Assembly (NCBI GenBank): GCA_030429925.1
Contig: JAUIGQ010000003.1
Coordinates: 1 to 49,570, forward strand
DNA: 49,570 bases
Direction of reading: 5' to 3'
From: Bacteroidia bacterium
GTDB lineage: Bacteria; Bacteroidota; Bacteroidia; Flavobacteriales_E; Vicingaceae
In this document: piece by piece, positions 16,165-22,945 of the stretch
How the letters are laid out: every line of letters begins with the position of its first letter
How positions within the stretch are numbered: the stretch's first letter is position 1
The notes under the pieces: generated by a model
Told to the model about the DNA's origin: nothing
What the model saw: the letters and a program-made list of their open reading frames with translations, nothing else
The model's database searches: none
Program-made: the position numbers and the translations under genes

Positions 16165-16636
16165 AATCATTCAGGGCTTCTGCACTAGACACATGGTCAA
16201 TATTGAGGAGCTGATCATATCTGAAACAAACCTTCAAAAGGAGCTAAGAAGAAGGCTTATTAGAAAGCTATCTGATAGAGCTAAACTCTCTTTTAGAGAG
16301 ATCTCATTGATCTTCAGGATCCCTGAAGCAGTAACTAAGCACAACTACTACTGTCCACCGGTACTTACTAACTCTCAATTTCTAATCTCCATCCTTGAGC
16401 ATAAAAGAAAGATCTTCAGCAAAAGAGGTGCTGATATAACTGCAAAGCTAGTTGCAGGGAAAACAGTTGGAGGATCCGGGCAATTGATCAGTGATCGAGT
16501 GCATATCAACAACAAGCTTGATGAGATCAATTTTCAAATCAGAAACCTTAAAAACGGGGAGCCTTATTTCGGGACTGAAGCAGCAGAGAAGCTAGTCAAA
16601 GAATTGACATTACCAATGAATGTAACTATATCATAA
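16145..16636 (+). CDS. Early phage protein with possible helix-turn-helix, unknown
   Basis: A protein of 163 residues from the ATG at 16145; a longer in-frame start at 16100 lies within the preceding gene and is less likely. A segment LIRKLSDRAKLSFREISLIF followed by RIPEAVTKHNYY has helix-turn-helix spacing, so DNA binding is possible. A conserved-looking tail is NNKLDEINFQIRNLK. Not recognised. Confidence 0.55.
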   Translation: MANSSIRIIQGFCTRHMVNIEELIISETNLQKELRRRLIRKLSDRAKLSFREISLIFRIPEAVTKHNYYCPPVLTNSQFLISILEHKRKIFSKRGADITAKLVAGKTVGGSGQLISDRVHINNKLDEINFQIRNLKNGEPYFGTEAAEKLVKELTLPMNVTIS

Positions 16637-16649
16637 TTATCTACAAACC

Positions 16650-17294
16650 ATGAATGAATTAAACATTGATGCTCTATCAGAGGAGCAATTAAAGGAAGCC
16701 TTAGAAAAGAAGAGAAAGGCAAAGAAGGAAACAGAGAAGCAACTGAAGGACCAGTACATGATCGATAAGAATACTTTTCTAAGAGATCATGCAGAAGGAT
16801 TTCTTGCTGTAAATAGTGAATTAAAGAAGCTAAAGAAGACTGTGATCATTGAGGCATCAAAGCTTTACGATCGCATGTATGAGGTTGCCGGCAAAGAGCC
16901 AAAGGATACCAAGAGCTTTACTTTAAAAGATGAGACTGATAACATCAAGCTTATCGTTGAAAAGCAAGAGAGATTCGAGTTTACTGAGGAGGCTGCTGTT
17001 CATATCTCTGCCATTAAGGAGATCTTCCGGGACAAGTTTGCCAACCGAAACAAGGCCATGTACAATTTACTTGATAGTCTATTGATCAAAGGCTCTAAAG
17101 GAGAGTATGATCCTAAGCTATTAGCTAAAGCAAGAAGGCAAGTTAGAGAACTCGGTGATGATAACCTTATCGAGGAGTTCGATAAGCTGGATGAATGTCA
17201 GAAAGTAGTCGGCACTTCTTCCTACTGCAGACTTTATGTAAAAAATGAGAACGGCAGATGGGAAGATGTTTCATTGAATTTTAGTTCGTTGTAG
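16650..17294 (+). CDS. DUF3164 phage protein
   Basis: A 214-residue protein with a charged coiled-coil N-terminus (SEEQLKEALEKKRKAKKETE) and a C-terminal YCRLYVKNENGRWEDVSLNF motif that matches the DUF3164 family of Mu-like prophages, often mis-annotated as a sulfate transporter. It has no membrane segment. Function is unknown, but family members sit in the early operon beside MuA and MuB, as here. Confidence 0.75.
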   Translation: MNELNIDALSEEQLKEALEKKRKAKKETEKQLKDQYMIDKNTFLRDHAEGFLAVNSELKKLKKTVIIEASKLYDRMYEVAGKEPKDTKSFTLKDETDNIKLIVEKQERFEFTEEAAVHISAIKEIFRDKFANRNKAMYNLLDSLLIKGSKGEYDPKLLAKARRQVRELGDDNLIEEFDKLDECQKVVGTSSYCRLYVKNENGRWEDVSLNFSSL

Positions 17295-17534
17295 TAAATA
17301 GATGAGAGGTGAAATCAATGATTGCAAGCGATCATAAACAATACTGGATAACAAAAGCAAGTGCTTCCAGATTGGAAAGTAACCCTAACGGGAAGGTTAC
17401 ACCCGGTTAATAATAACCAAGACTTTGGCAAGAGACTGAAAGGAACTCTACCTGACTTCTGAAGAGCGCACTTTGTGAGAAATGGATGCATGCAGGTTCG
17501 AATCCTGCCTTCAGAACAAATATTGACAGAGATT
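17295..17534 (+). ncRNA. Noncoding, highly structured gap in the early operon
   Basis: In an operon where genes abut or overlap, this 240-base gap has no supported gene. It holds four consecutive hairpins: ATGATTG/CGATCAT (17319-17336), an interrupted CTGGA...TCCAG (about 17345-17374) containing AGCA/TGCT, GTAACC/GGTTAC (about 17380-17401), and GGTTA/TAACC (about 17405-17418), followed by a tRNA-like minihelix (17458-17515). A structured RNA, processed or not, is the best explanation. It does not match any riboswitch I know. Confidence 0.5.
17458..17516 (+). other. tRNA-like acceptor stem plus T-arm without D and anticodon arms
   Basis: TCTGAAG (17458-17464) pairs perfectly with CTTCAGA (17509-17515). 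Inside it is a perfect T-arm, GCAGG-TTCGAAT-CCTGC (17492-17508), with the canonical TTCGAAT loop, and an A at the discriminator position followed by CA. Only 27 bases lie between the 5' acceptor strand and the T-arm, too few for D and anticodon arms, and no anticodon stem can be drawn. It is either a minihelix that recruits tRNA enzymes or a decayed tRNA. Confidence 0.55.
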
Positions 17535-17765
17535 ATGAATAGAATTTTTGCTAAGCTAAACTCCTCAGAGAAAGCAATAGCCTTTTGTAGAAGAGAAGAT
17601 GCTCACCTTGTAATGACTAAACTGAATGATAAATATGGAGGCAGTTGGGTAGTTGTTGATCAACTTAAATACAATGAGGGGATCAAGTTCGATGATAACC
17701 TAATTTACAAAGGGTATCATGGAAAAGATGAGAGATATGTCAATGAAGTAATAAATGTCTTTTAA
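17535..17765 (+). CDS. Small early phage protein, unknown
   Basis: A protein of 76 residues from the ATG at 17535. A longer frame reaching back to 17475 would read through the tRNA-like T-arm and is rejected. The protein (KLNSSEKAIAFCRREDAHLV; YGGSWVVVDQLKYNEG) is not recognised. It precedes the next gene by two bases. Confidence 0.5.
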   Translation: MNRIFAKLNSSEKAIAFCRREDAHLVMTKLNDKYGGSWVVVDQLKYNEGIKFDDNLIYKGYHGKDERYVNEVINVF

Positions 17766-17767
17766 CT

Positions 17768-18067
17768 ATGGAATTCTACTTTGCAAAACTTGGTCAGACA
17801 GATTATGTATCTAAAAATAATCTTGAGAAGCAATGGAAAGATCATTGCTTCAAGATAGATGGCACTCTATTGAGGGGAACATTCGCCAGAGATCATTTCA
17901 TTCAGCAACTTCAGGCAGAACATGATTGGCTTCAAATCAAGAATCGTAGATGCAGAGAATATGACTTTAGGAAAGACAAAGATTATCACAACGAAGACAC
18001 CATGTATGTTGGATTGACTGGTGTTGGACTATTCACAATTTACAAAGTAAATCAGATAAAAGCATGA
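17768..18067 (+). CDS. Small early phage protein, unknown
   Basis: A 99-residue basic protein with several aromatic residues (MEFYFAKLGQTDYVSKNNLE; MYVGLTGVGLFTIYKV). It overlaps the HD-domain gene by four bases (ATGA), implying coupled translation. No recognised domain. Confidence 0.5.
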   Translation: MEFYFAKLGQTDYVSKNNLEKQWKDHCFKIDGTLLRGTFARDHFIQQLQAEHDWLQIKNRRCREYDFRKDKDYHNEDTMYVGLTGVGLFTIYKVNQIKA

Positions 18068-18621
18068 ACTTAGGCAAGCATCAAATACACAACAAGGACG
18101 GTAAGATCATGACTAACTCCGGAGTGCTCCTTTCGCTTCTGGATCCAAAGGAAGAAGATCTTAGAATTGAAGACATTGCTATTGGACTTGCTCGTCATGC
18201 AAGATTCGCAGGGCAGAATCGTTTTATATATACTGTTGCACAGCATAGCATTGCAGTGGCTTCAGAGCTGCATTTGTTGTATGGTAATCCAACACTTTCT
18301 CTTCAGGGTTTACTTCATGATGCTTCTGAGGCATTTTTAGGCGATATCCCGGGTCCGGTTAAACACGTGCTGCCTGATTACAAAGACCTTGAAGAAAAGG
18401 TTCAGCGTGCCATATTTAAGCGTTTTGGCCTATCTTATCCAATGGATCCAAGAGTCAAAGAGATCGATAAGAAGAGATTGGATGAAGAATGGCAATACAC
18501 CGTTCTTCAAGATGGCAGAACCCTTGGAATTGTAGATTATGAATCACTGAATGAAAAGGAGCAAGTAGATTTATTTATCAGCTGGTACTCAAGACTCAAA
18601 TACCTTATTAATCCTAACTAA
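18064..18621 (+). CDS. HD-domain phosphohydrolase
   Basis: A 185-residue HD-superfamily metal-dependent phosphohydrolase. The metal ligands are visible as His61 (VAQHSIAVA), the HD doublet His85-Asp86 with Glu89 (LLHDASEAF), in the order seen in YfbR-type 5'-nucleotidases and phage HD proteins. Such enzymes may adjust nucleotide pools during replication. It overlaps the genes on both sides by a few bases, in the middle of the early operon. Confidence 0.85.
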   Translation: MNLGKHQIHNKDGKIMTNSGVLLSLLDPKEEDLRIEDIAIGLARHARFAGQNRFIYTVAQHSIAVASELHLLYGNPTLSLQGLLHDASEAFLGDIPGPVKHVLPDYKDLEEKVQRAIFKRFGLSYPMDPRVKEIDKKRLDEEWQYTVLQDGRTLGIVDYESLNEKEQVDLFISWYSRLKYLINPN

Positions 18622-19022
18622 TGTATCCTAAGATTGATCATAAGGACCGGAAGCGTCTTTTCGCAATTCTTGGAAAGCTCGGCTTAAAAGAAGATCGGGC
18701 TTCTATCATTGAGGACCATACTCAAGGGAGGACCGGTAGTGTTGCCGAGCTCTATGATCATGAGGCTAATAGTTTGATTTCATTTCTACAGTCCACTGTT
18801 AAGGATTCAGCTGATAAGCAAAGAAAAAAGATCATCTATTATTTTAGAGCCATGGGCTGGGAAACAGAAGATGGAGCTGCTGATATGAAAAGAATCAATG
18901 AATTCTGTATTGAAAAGGGATATCTAAATAAGCCTCTAAACTCATACACTAAAGCAGAACTTCCTAAACTGGTGAGTCAGGTCCATTTAATCTATAAAAA
19001 GCATTTAGAAAAGGTACAATGA
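18621..19022 (+). CDS. GemA/Gp16-like (DUF1018) protein
   Basis: A 133-residue protein resembling the GemA/Gp16 family of Mu-like phages: an N-terminal KIDHKDRKRLFAILGKLGLK helix followed by an SVAELYDHEANSLISFLQ segment. In Mu, GemA affects host DNA supercoiling and gene expression. The stop overlaps the next gene's start by four bases. The family call comes from pattern and gene order. Confidence 0.65.
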   Translation: MYPKIDHKDRKRLFAILGKLGLKEDRASIIEDHTQGRTGSVAELYDHEANSLISFLQSTVKDSADKQRKKIIYYFRAMGWETEDGAADMKRINEFCIEKGYLNKPLNSYTKAELPKLVSQVHLIYKKHLEKVQ

Positions 19023-19360
19023 GCTTCAATTTGCCTAAATATAATATTGATCATTATGAGTTTACAATCACTTGGCAGACTGGAAGCCTTCTATCTGTTT
19101 TGATCAAAGATCGATTGGATAAAAAGGATGAAGCAGATCTTAACCAAAGGATCCAGCTGAGCATTGAGGCTTCCATCTACAATCATATCATCTCAAAGCT
19201 GAATACCAAGAATGCGACTGATAAGGTAAAGATCAAACTTACCTATCATGAAGCGATCGCTCTCTATAGACTTTGCCAGTCCTCCTCTATTTATATGCCA
19301 GACTACTTAAGCAGAATTGAGCTTGAGAAGATAGCCGGCGAAATTGATCAGAAGCTATGA
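19019..19360 (+). CDS. Early phage protein, unknown
   Basis: A 113-residue protein with beta-rich start (DHYEFTITWQTGSLLSVLIK) and helical rest. It overlaps both neighbours by four bases (ATGA), so all are translationally coupled. Not recognised. Confidence 0.5.
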   Translation: MSFNLPKYNIDHYEFTITWQTGSLLSVLIKDRLDKKDEADLNQRIQLSIEASIYNHIISKLNTKNATDKVKIKLTYHEAIALYRLCQSSSIYMPDYLSRIELEKIAGEIDQKL

Positions 19361-19785
19361 TCACAAAGATCTTTGAATATACACATCCACTATTGGAGTC
19401 CGGAAACCTTCGTTTTCAGTTTGATGAAAGGAATCAGCTTTGTGGATTTCAAGTGAACGCTGATCTGTCTGAAGATCTACTCGAAAAGATGATCACTCAC
19501 CTGCCAATCAAAACCTCCAACCTTCAGTACTGGAAGGATAGACCAAGCGGAAAGCTTACTGAGATCAATGTGGATGTTTCATTTGAAGATTTCTATGAGA
19601 AGTACAAGAGATATGGAGGAGAGAAGAGAAATAAGCTGAGAGCAGAGAGAGCATGGAATCGATTAAGTCGATTGGATAAGATCAGAGCATTCAATTATAT
19701 TAATTCATACATCTCTGGGTTGAAAACCGGAACAAGCCCAAAGTATCCGGATACATACCTCAGAGATCAAGTCTGGAACGATTAG
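19357..19785 (+). CDS. Replication-protein-like C-terminal domain protein
   Basis: A 142-residue protein ending in FEDFYEKYKRYGGEKRNKLR, then AERAWNRLSRLDKIRAFNYI and KYPDTYLRDQVW. This spacing (W at both ends, a helix rich in basic residues, TYLxxxxW end) is common at the C-terminus of phage replication initiators and helicase-loader partners. Such a tail could contact host replication proteins; the N-terminal 65 residues are not recognised. Confidence 0.5.
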   Translation: MITKIFEYTHPLLESGNLRFQFDERNQLCGFQVNADLSEDLLEKMITHLPIKTSNLQYWKDRPSGKLTEINVDVSFEDFYEKYKRYGGEKRNKLRAERAWNRLSRLDKIRAFNYINSYISGLKTGTSPKYPDTYLRDQVWND

Positions 19786-19795
19786 ATCAAATAGC

Positions 19796-20029
19796 ATGGC
19801 CAAACAATCCTACTGCCCAATTCCAAGAATGAAGGACCATTTAACTCAAAGAAGAAACTGGTATATCAGGAAAAGATTCAATGAGCTTTATGAAAAGGAA
19901 GGTGTTAGAATGGATAAAGCTCTTGAGCAATTGTCGCTAGACGAATTCTTCCTCTCAATTGAAACCATTGAGCAAATCATAAAGTATCAAGGCAGGTATA
20001 AGAACGATTTCAAGTTTCAGCTCCTTTAA
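19796..20029 (+). CDS. Candidate Mor-like transcription activator
   Basis: A 77-residue basic protein. KRFNELYEKEGVRMDKALEQ followed by LSLDEFFLSIETIEQIIKYQ resembles the C-terminal DNA-binding half of Mor/C activators of Mu (helix, 'LS..T...I' turn, recognition helix). It is the last gene of the early operon, where a middle or late activator is expected, and could act on the repeat array at 29779-29841. It is much shorter than Mor, so this is a position-supported guess. Its stop overlaps the convergent gene by four bases. Confidence 0.45.
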   Translation: MAKQSYCPIPRMKDHLTQRRNWYIRKRFNELYEKEGVRMDKALEQLSLDEFFLSIETIEQIIKYQGRYKNDFKFQLL

Positions 20030-20976
20030 AATGGAAGTTTATCAATGATTTTAAAATATTGTAAAGTTTTCCCTAGACTCCTCCCAAAAGGAGTGAATTG
20101 AACTCCCAATTTCATACCCTCTCGAATAATTGTTCTTGTTTTAATATCAATAACTCGAGAATTCTTCAAAGACTCAACTGCAGGTTCACTATAGTCTTTG
20201 TCAATGCCAACTTCCACAACGAATGTGTAAAATTTAGAGTCAAGCTCATCTATATTCTCAAGTGCCATCCTTATGAATGTCTCATATGCATGAGGTTCAA
20301 TCAGACCTACACCTTTTGCTAAGTATTCAGCATTTTCATTAGACTCAATCTGGTACTTCTCCAACTTTTTGTCTTTCAAGGAAAGTTCTGTCTCTAGTTT
20401 TGATTGCGAGGTAAATAATTCGGTTCTCTCTTCTGAAATTTCAATAAATTTTTTACTTACGGCATCTATTGATTCTTGAAGCTTAACTTCTCTCTCTTTC
20501 CCTTCATCAATTTGCTTATTTAATCGTTGTATCTCCTCAAGGTTCTCATTAATTTTCTTGCTTCCATCCCTAGCTTGTTGTGTTCTAAATTCTATTTCAG
20601 CGATCTCTTCTTCTTTCTCTTTAGCTTGTCTCAGAGACTCATAATAATTCGATATCCTAATCTCATTTGATTTCTTTAATACTTTATCGAATAGGTTCTT
20701 TAGGTGTGGAATTGCTATGTAATAGAATAGGGACAAAAAGAGCGGATAAACCAATCCATCAACGTAGTTAAGATAGTTATCATCAAGATAATTTATCCTT
20801 TCTACAACTGGCTTATCAATATAAATTAGAACCAAGATTGCTCGCCAGTTTACTACAATCCACGAAACTGCAAATGCCAGTACCAATCTATTCTTGAATC
20901 TGGTAGTAATAAAACCGGCAACCTCCTTTGATAAGTCAGTTACTAACTTGAATATTGAGTCTGTATTTGAAGCCAT
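20026..20976 (-). CDS. Membrane-anchored coiled-coil protein, prophage accessory gene
   Basis: A 316-residue protein with two to three membrane segments near residues 29-50 and 72-95, a long coiled coil from about 105 to 215 (heptad-rich, KEKEEEIAEIEFRTQQ; KLETELSLKDKKLEKY), and a globular C-terminal part of about 95 residues. No family recognised. It runs against the early operon, the usual sign of an independently expressed lysogen gene, and lies next to the secreted-protein gene. A sensor with a membrane effector is one possibility, as in abortive defence proteins; no enzymatic motif supports this. Confidence 0.6.
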   Translation of the reverse strand: MASNTDSIFKLVTDLSKEVAGFITTRFKNRLVLAFAVSWIVVNWRAILVLIYIDKPVVERINYLDDNYLNYVDGLVYPLFLSLFYYIAIPHLKNLFDKVLKKSNEIRISNYYESLRQAKEKEEEIAEIEFRTQQARDGSKKINENLEEIQRLNKQIDEGKEREVKLQESIDAVSKKFIEISEERTELFTSQSKLETELSLKDKKLEKYQIESNENAEYLAKGVGLIEPHAYETFIRMALENIDELDSKFYTFVVEVGIDKDYSEPAVESLKNSRVIDIKTRTIIREGMKLGVQFTPFGRSLGKTLQYFKIIDKLPF

Positions 20977-21040
20977 AATTTTTTCGAAGATAATAAAAAT
21001 CGTATCTTTAGTCCGCTAACACTTTCAGACATACTCAATT

Positions 21041-21142
21041 ATGAATAAAGACAAAGGCCACACCATGGTGTTTATCCTGAGGAAACGACGGATATCACAG
21101 TCTGACTGTGTTAGCACACCTAAAGTGTGGCTGACTCTTTAA
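21041..21142 (+). CDS. Possible 33-codon leader peptide, overlapping a structured RNA
   Basis: An ATG at 21041 opens a frame of 33 codons, ending TAA at 21142, just before the secreted-protein gene (ATG 21153). The peptide is basic (KRRISQSD region). The same bases form a strong multi-branched RNA fold, so the frame may be chance. Either the RNA or a translated leader could control the downstream gene. Confidence 0.25.
   Translation: MNKDKGHTMVFILRKRRISQSDCVSTPKVWLTL
21057..21131 (+). promoter_or_regulatory. Predicted three-way-junction RNA in the 5' leader of the T9SS gene
   Basis: Four helices nest cleanly: GCCACAC (21057-21063) with GTGTGGC (21125-21131); GGTGT (21067-21071) with ACACC (21116-21120); TATCC (21073-21077) with GGATA (21090-21094), 12-base loop; CACAG (21096-21100) with CTGTG (21106-21110), loop TCTGA. 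The closing helices lead to a junction with two hairpins, as in riboswitches. It ends 21 bases before the ATG of the secreted-protein gene. No known riboswitch consensus matches. Confidence 0.5.
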
Positions 21143-21152
21143 ACTAATTATT

Positions 21153-21884
21153 ATGAAAAAATTAATCTTAACAACAAAGGCCCTTCTATTATCAATTGTG
21201 GCCTTCAGTCAAATGTATCTTGGTCAGGGAGACGGGGTATTTGAATTTGAACAAATTGCTCCCGGAGAATTCAAGTATATTCATAGAATTGATCATACAA
21301 TATATATGTATGATGCAGATCTATCGGATACTGTTTCTTATACAATACCAACTCACCCAAACTCAGAGCCAACAAGAGTTGATTATGCTTCTCGAAATCT
21401 AGTTGATAATGATAACGGAATTGAATTCATTATCTCTTATTTTGATTCTACTGGTACTGATCTACTTGCGATTAAAGTATTAGATGATGGAGTTGCTACC
21501 ATGATTCCAAATTTTGTGACTGCAAATAATGCTCAAGTAATTATTGACAATCTTCAAAACAGCAGTATAATGAGGGTTATATTCTATAATTATGGCATAA
21601 ATGGATCCCAGCATACTCAACTTTATACATTGCCAGGTAAGGCGCTTTCGATCCGTACTCTTCAGCTGGAGAAGTTCAAATTGTTTCCTAACCCTGCTTC
21701 AGATGCAATCAAGGTTCCCGGTATTCCGGGCGATGAAGTGATGATCTTTGACTACAGTGGCCAAATGGTCAAGAAACAGCGAATAAGTACAACAGAAGAG
21801 CTAATTCTACTTGGAAATTTAACTAAGGGGAGCTATGTGGTCCGGACAAGTTCCGGAGGAGCATATAAGTTTGTTAAACAATAG
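21153..21884 (+). CDS. Phage-borne secreted protein with type IX secretion sorting domain
   Basis: A 243-residue protein with a Sec signal peptide (MKKLILTTKALLLSIVAFSQ, cleaved before Gln), a unique 145-residue middle, and a C-terminal type A T9SS sorting domain of about 70 residues: FKLFPNPASDAIKV, a GDEVMIFDYSGQMVKK strand pair, LTKGSYVVRTSSGGAYKFVK at the end. The type IX pathway of Bacteroidota exports such proteins across the outer membrane and often attaches them to the surface. It lies inside the prophage between early and late genes, so it probably changes the lysogen's surface. The middle domain is not recognised. A strong bidirectional terminator follows. Confidence 0.88.
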   Translation: MKKLILTTKALLLSIVAFSQMYLGQGDGVFEFEQIAPGEFKYIHRIDHTIYMYDADLSDTVSYTIPTHPNSEPTRVDYASRNLVDNDNGIEFIISYFDSTGTDLLAIKVLDDGVATMIPNFVTANNAQVIIDNLQNSSIMRVIFYNYGINGSQHTQLYTLPGKALSIRTLQLEKFKLFPNPASDAIKVPGIPGDEVMIFDYSGQMVKKQRISTTEELILLGNLTKGSYVVRTSSGGAYKFVKQ

Positions 21885-21886
21885 AG

Positions 21887-21908
21887 AAAAGCCCCGAGAG
21901 GGGCTTTT
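21887..21908. terminator. Bidirectional terminator between secreted-protein gene and left late arm
   Basis: AAAAGCCCC (21887-21895) pairs with GGGGCTTTT (21900-21908) around the loop GAGA, with T-runs on both strands. It ends transcription of the secreted-protein gene from the left and the late operon from the right. Confidence 0.92.
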
Positions 21909-21911
21909 TTA

Positions 21912-22469
21912 TTATCTAGTCTCTATATCAAATGAATCGTCCGGTTCTGGAGTAAGATTCTCCTGAGTCGGCTCAACCTCTAATACAAATTCAGCATCAA
22001 CCTGATCATTTCTCTTATCAGCTGAACGATCAACTGCCATTATCTCGTAGACAATGATATCCTTTAATTTATTATCATAGGTAACATCGTCAATCTCTTG
22101 CTTTCTGATCATAGTTGAAAAGCAATCAGGTTTCCATCCTTGAAGTGCTTTATTAATTTCAGCTAAGTATTGCAATGTAGCTAATCCCTCAACTTCAGTG
22201 AGTCCCATTTTCTGCTTTTTAAGACTTGCATTATAGCAATGGATCCTTACCTCAAATGTTGCTTCTTGAATTAGCTTAGATTGAGTCTCAAATCGAATTT
22301 CTGAGAACTCTATTGCAACAGCCAATCTTGGTAATGCTTCGTTCGGATCCTCAAACTGATTCCTAAACCGGGCAATATAGTTGAGTGGACCATAGGTACT
22401 CTTTAGAACCGTGGTATTCATCTTTTCTTTAAGCCTTAGTGCAATGGCTTCAAATAGTTCTGCTTTCAT
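21912..22469 (-). CDS. Mu gp37-like / tail terminator-type protein
   Basis: A 185-residue protein, last gene of the leftward late arm. It begins with KAELFEAIALRLKEKM and has a central QSKLIQEATFEVRIHCYNAS beta region, and resembles proteins of the Mu gp37 or tail-terminator group, which lie after gpG-like genes and cap the tail tube. The family is inferred mainly from position and a general helix-beta pattern. Its start overlaps the preceding gene's stop by four bases. Confidence 0.5.
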   Translation of the reverse strand: MKAELFEAIALRLKEKMNTTVLKSTYGPLNYIARFRNQFEDPNEALPRLAVAIEFSEIRFETQSKLIQEATFEVRIHCYNASLKKQKMGLTEVEGLATLQYLAEINKALQGWKPDCFSTMIRKQEIDDVTYDNKLKDIIVYEIMAVDRSADKRNDQVDAEFVLEVEPTQENLTPEPDDSFDIETR

Positions 22470-22945
22470 ATTGCTTTCTTATATAGAACTGTTAATCTTT
22501 TTCTAATTCGCAGGTTGAGTGTTTTACTGTTTCCCATATGCCTTCTTTGAGGCATCACATAGTCTACTCTTCTAGAATGAGCTCTGACTTGTTCTCTGCC
22601 TCGAGGAGTTCTTCTAGTATGAGCTCGAACATTTTGAACACCTCTAACTCTCAATCCTTCATTGTGAACTGGAGAATATGGAACAGAGTTTTCTACTCCA
22701 GCCTTGTACTTTCCAATCACCTTTCTTCTTACTCCTCTTCTTAACCTTCCGGACTTTGTTAGTATTCCTCTTCCTGCGTCACGTACTTTACGTTTTTTCC
22801 ATGGTTTGCCCTCCCAAGCTTGATCTCGCCATGTTTTAACAAAGTATCCCTCAGCTTCAATAGAAGCGATTTTAGGTGCCTCTTGATGGATCCTATCGAG
22901 CTTCTGCTGAAGCTGCTTCATGGTATGGGTATGCTTCAGTGGCAT
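22466..22945 (-). CDS. Phage virion morphogenesis protein (gpG/tail completion type)
   Basis: A 159-residue basic protein with the family pattern TWRDQAWEGKPWKKRK, ILTKSGRLRRGVRRK, VPYSPVHNEGLRVRG, close to the phage_tail_S/virion-morphogenesis family in which 'Y..vHNEG' is conserved. These proteins complete head-tail joining. Its ATG overlaps the stop of the tape-measure gene by one base (TAATG). Confidence 0.8.
   Translation of the reverse strand: MPLKHTHTMKQLQQKLDRIHQEAPKIASIEAEGYFVKTWRDQAWEGKPWKKRKVRDAGRGILTKSGRLRRGVRRKVIGKYKAGVENSVPYSPVHNEGLRVRGVQNVRAHTRRTPRGREQVRAHSRRVDYVMPQRRHMGNSKTLNLRIRKRLTVLYKKAI

Noticed and set aside
17295-17516. tmRNA or group I intron in a tRNA
   Set aside because: The acceptor 5' strand lies only 58 bases from the 3' end, no tag ORF is seen, and no intron core elements (P, Q, R, S) are found; no 5' tRNA half precedes the gap.
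17475-17534. Upstream start for the small gene at 17535
   Set aside because: The extra residues are a translation of the tRNA-like T-arm, a well-known artefact.
21057-21131. Hammerhead ribozyme
   Set aside because: CTGAGGAAACGA resembles the core only superficially; CTGANGA, GAAA and a cleavage triplet are not present in the correct order.
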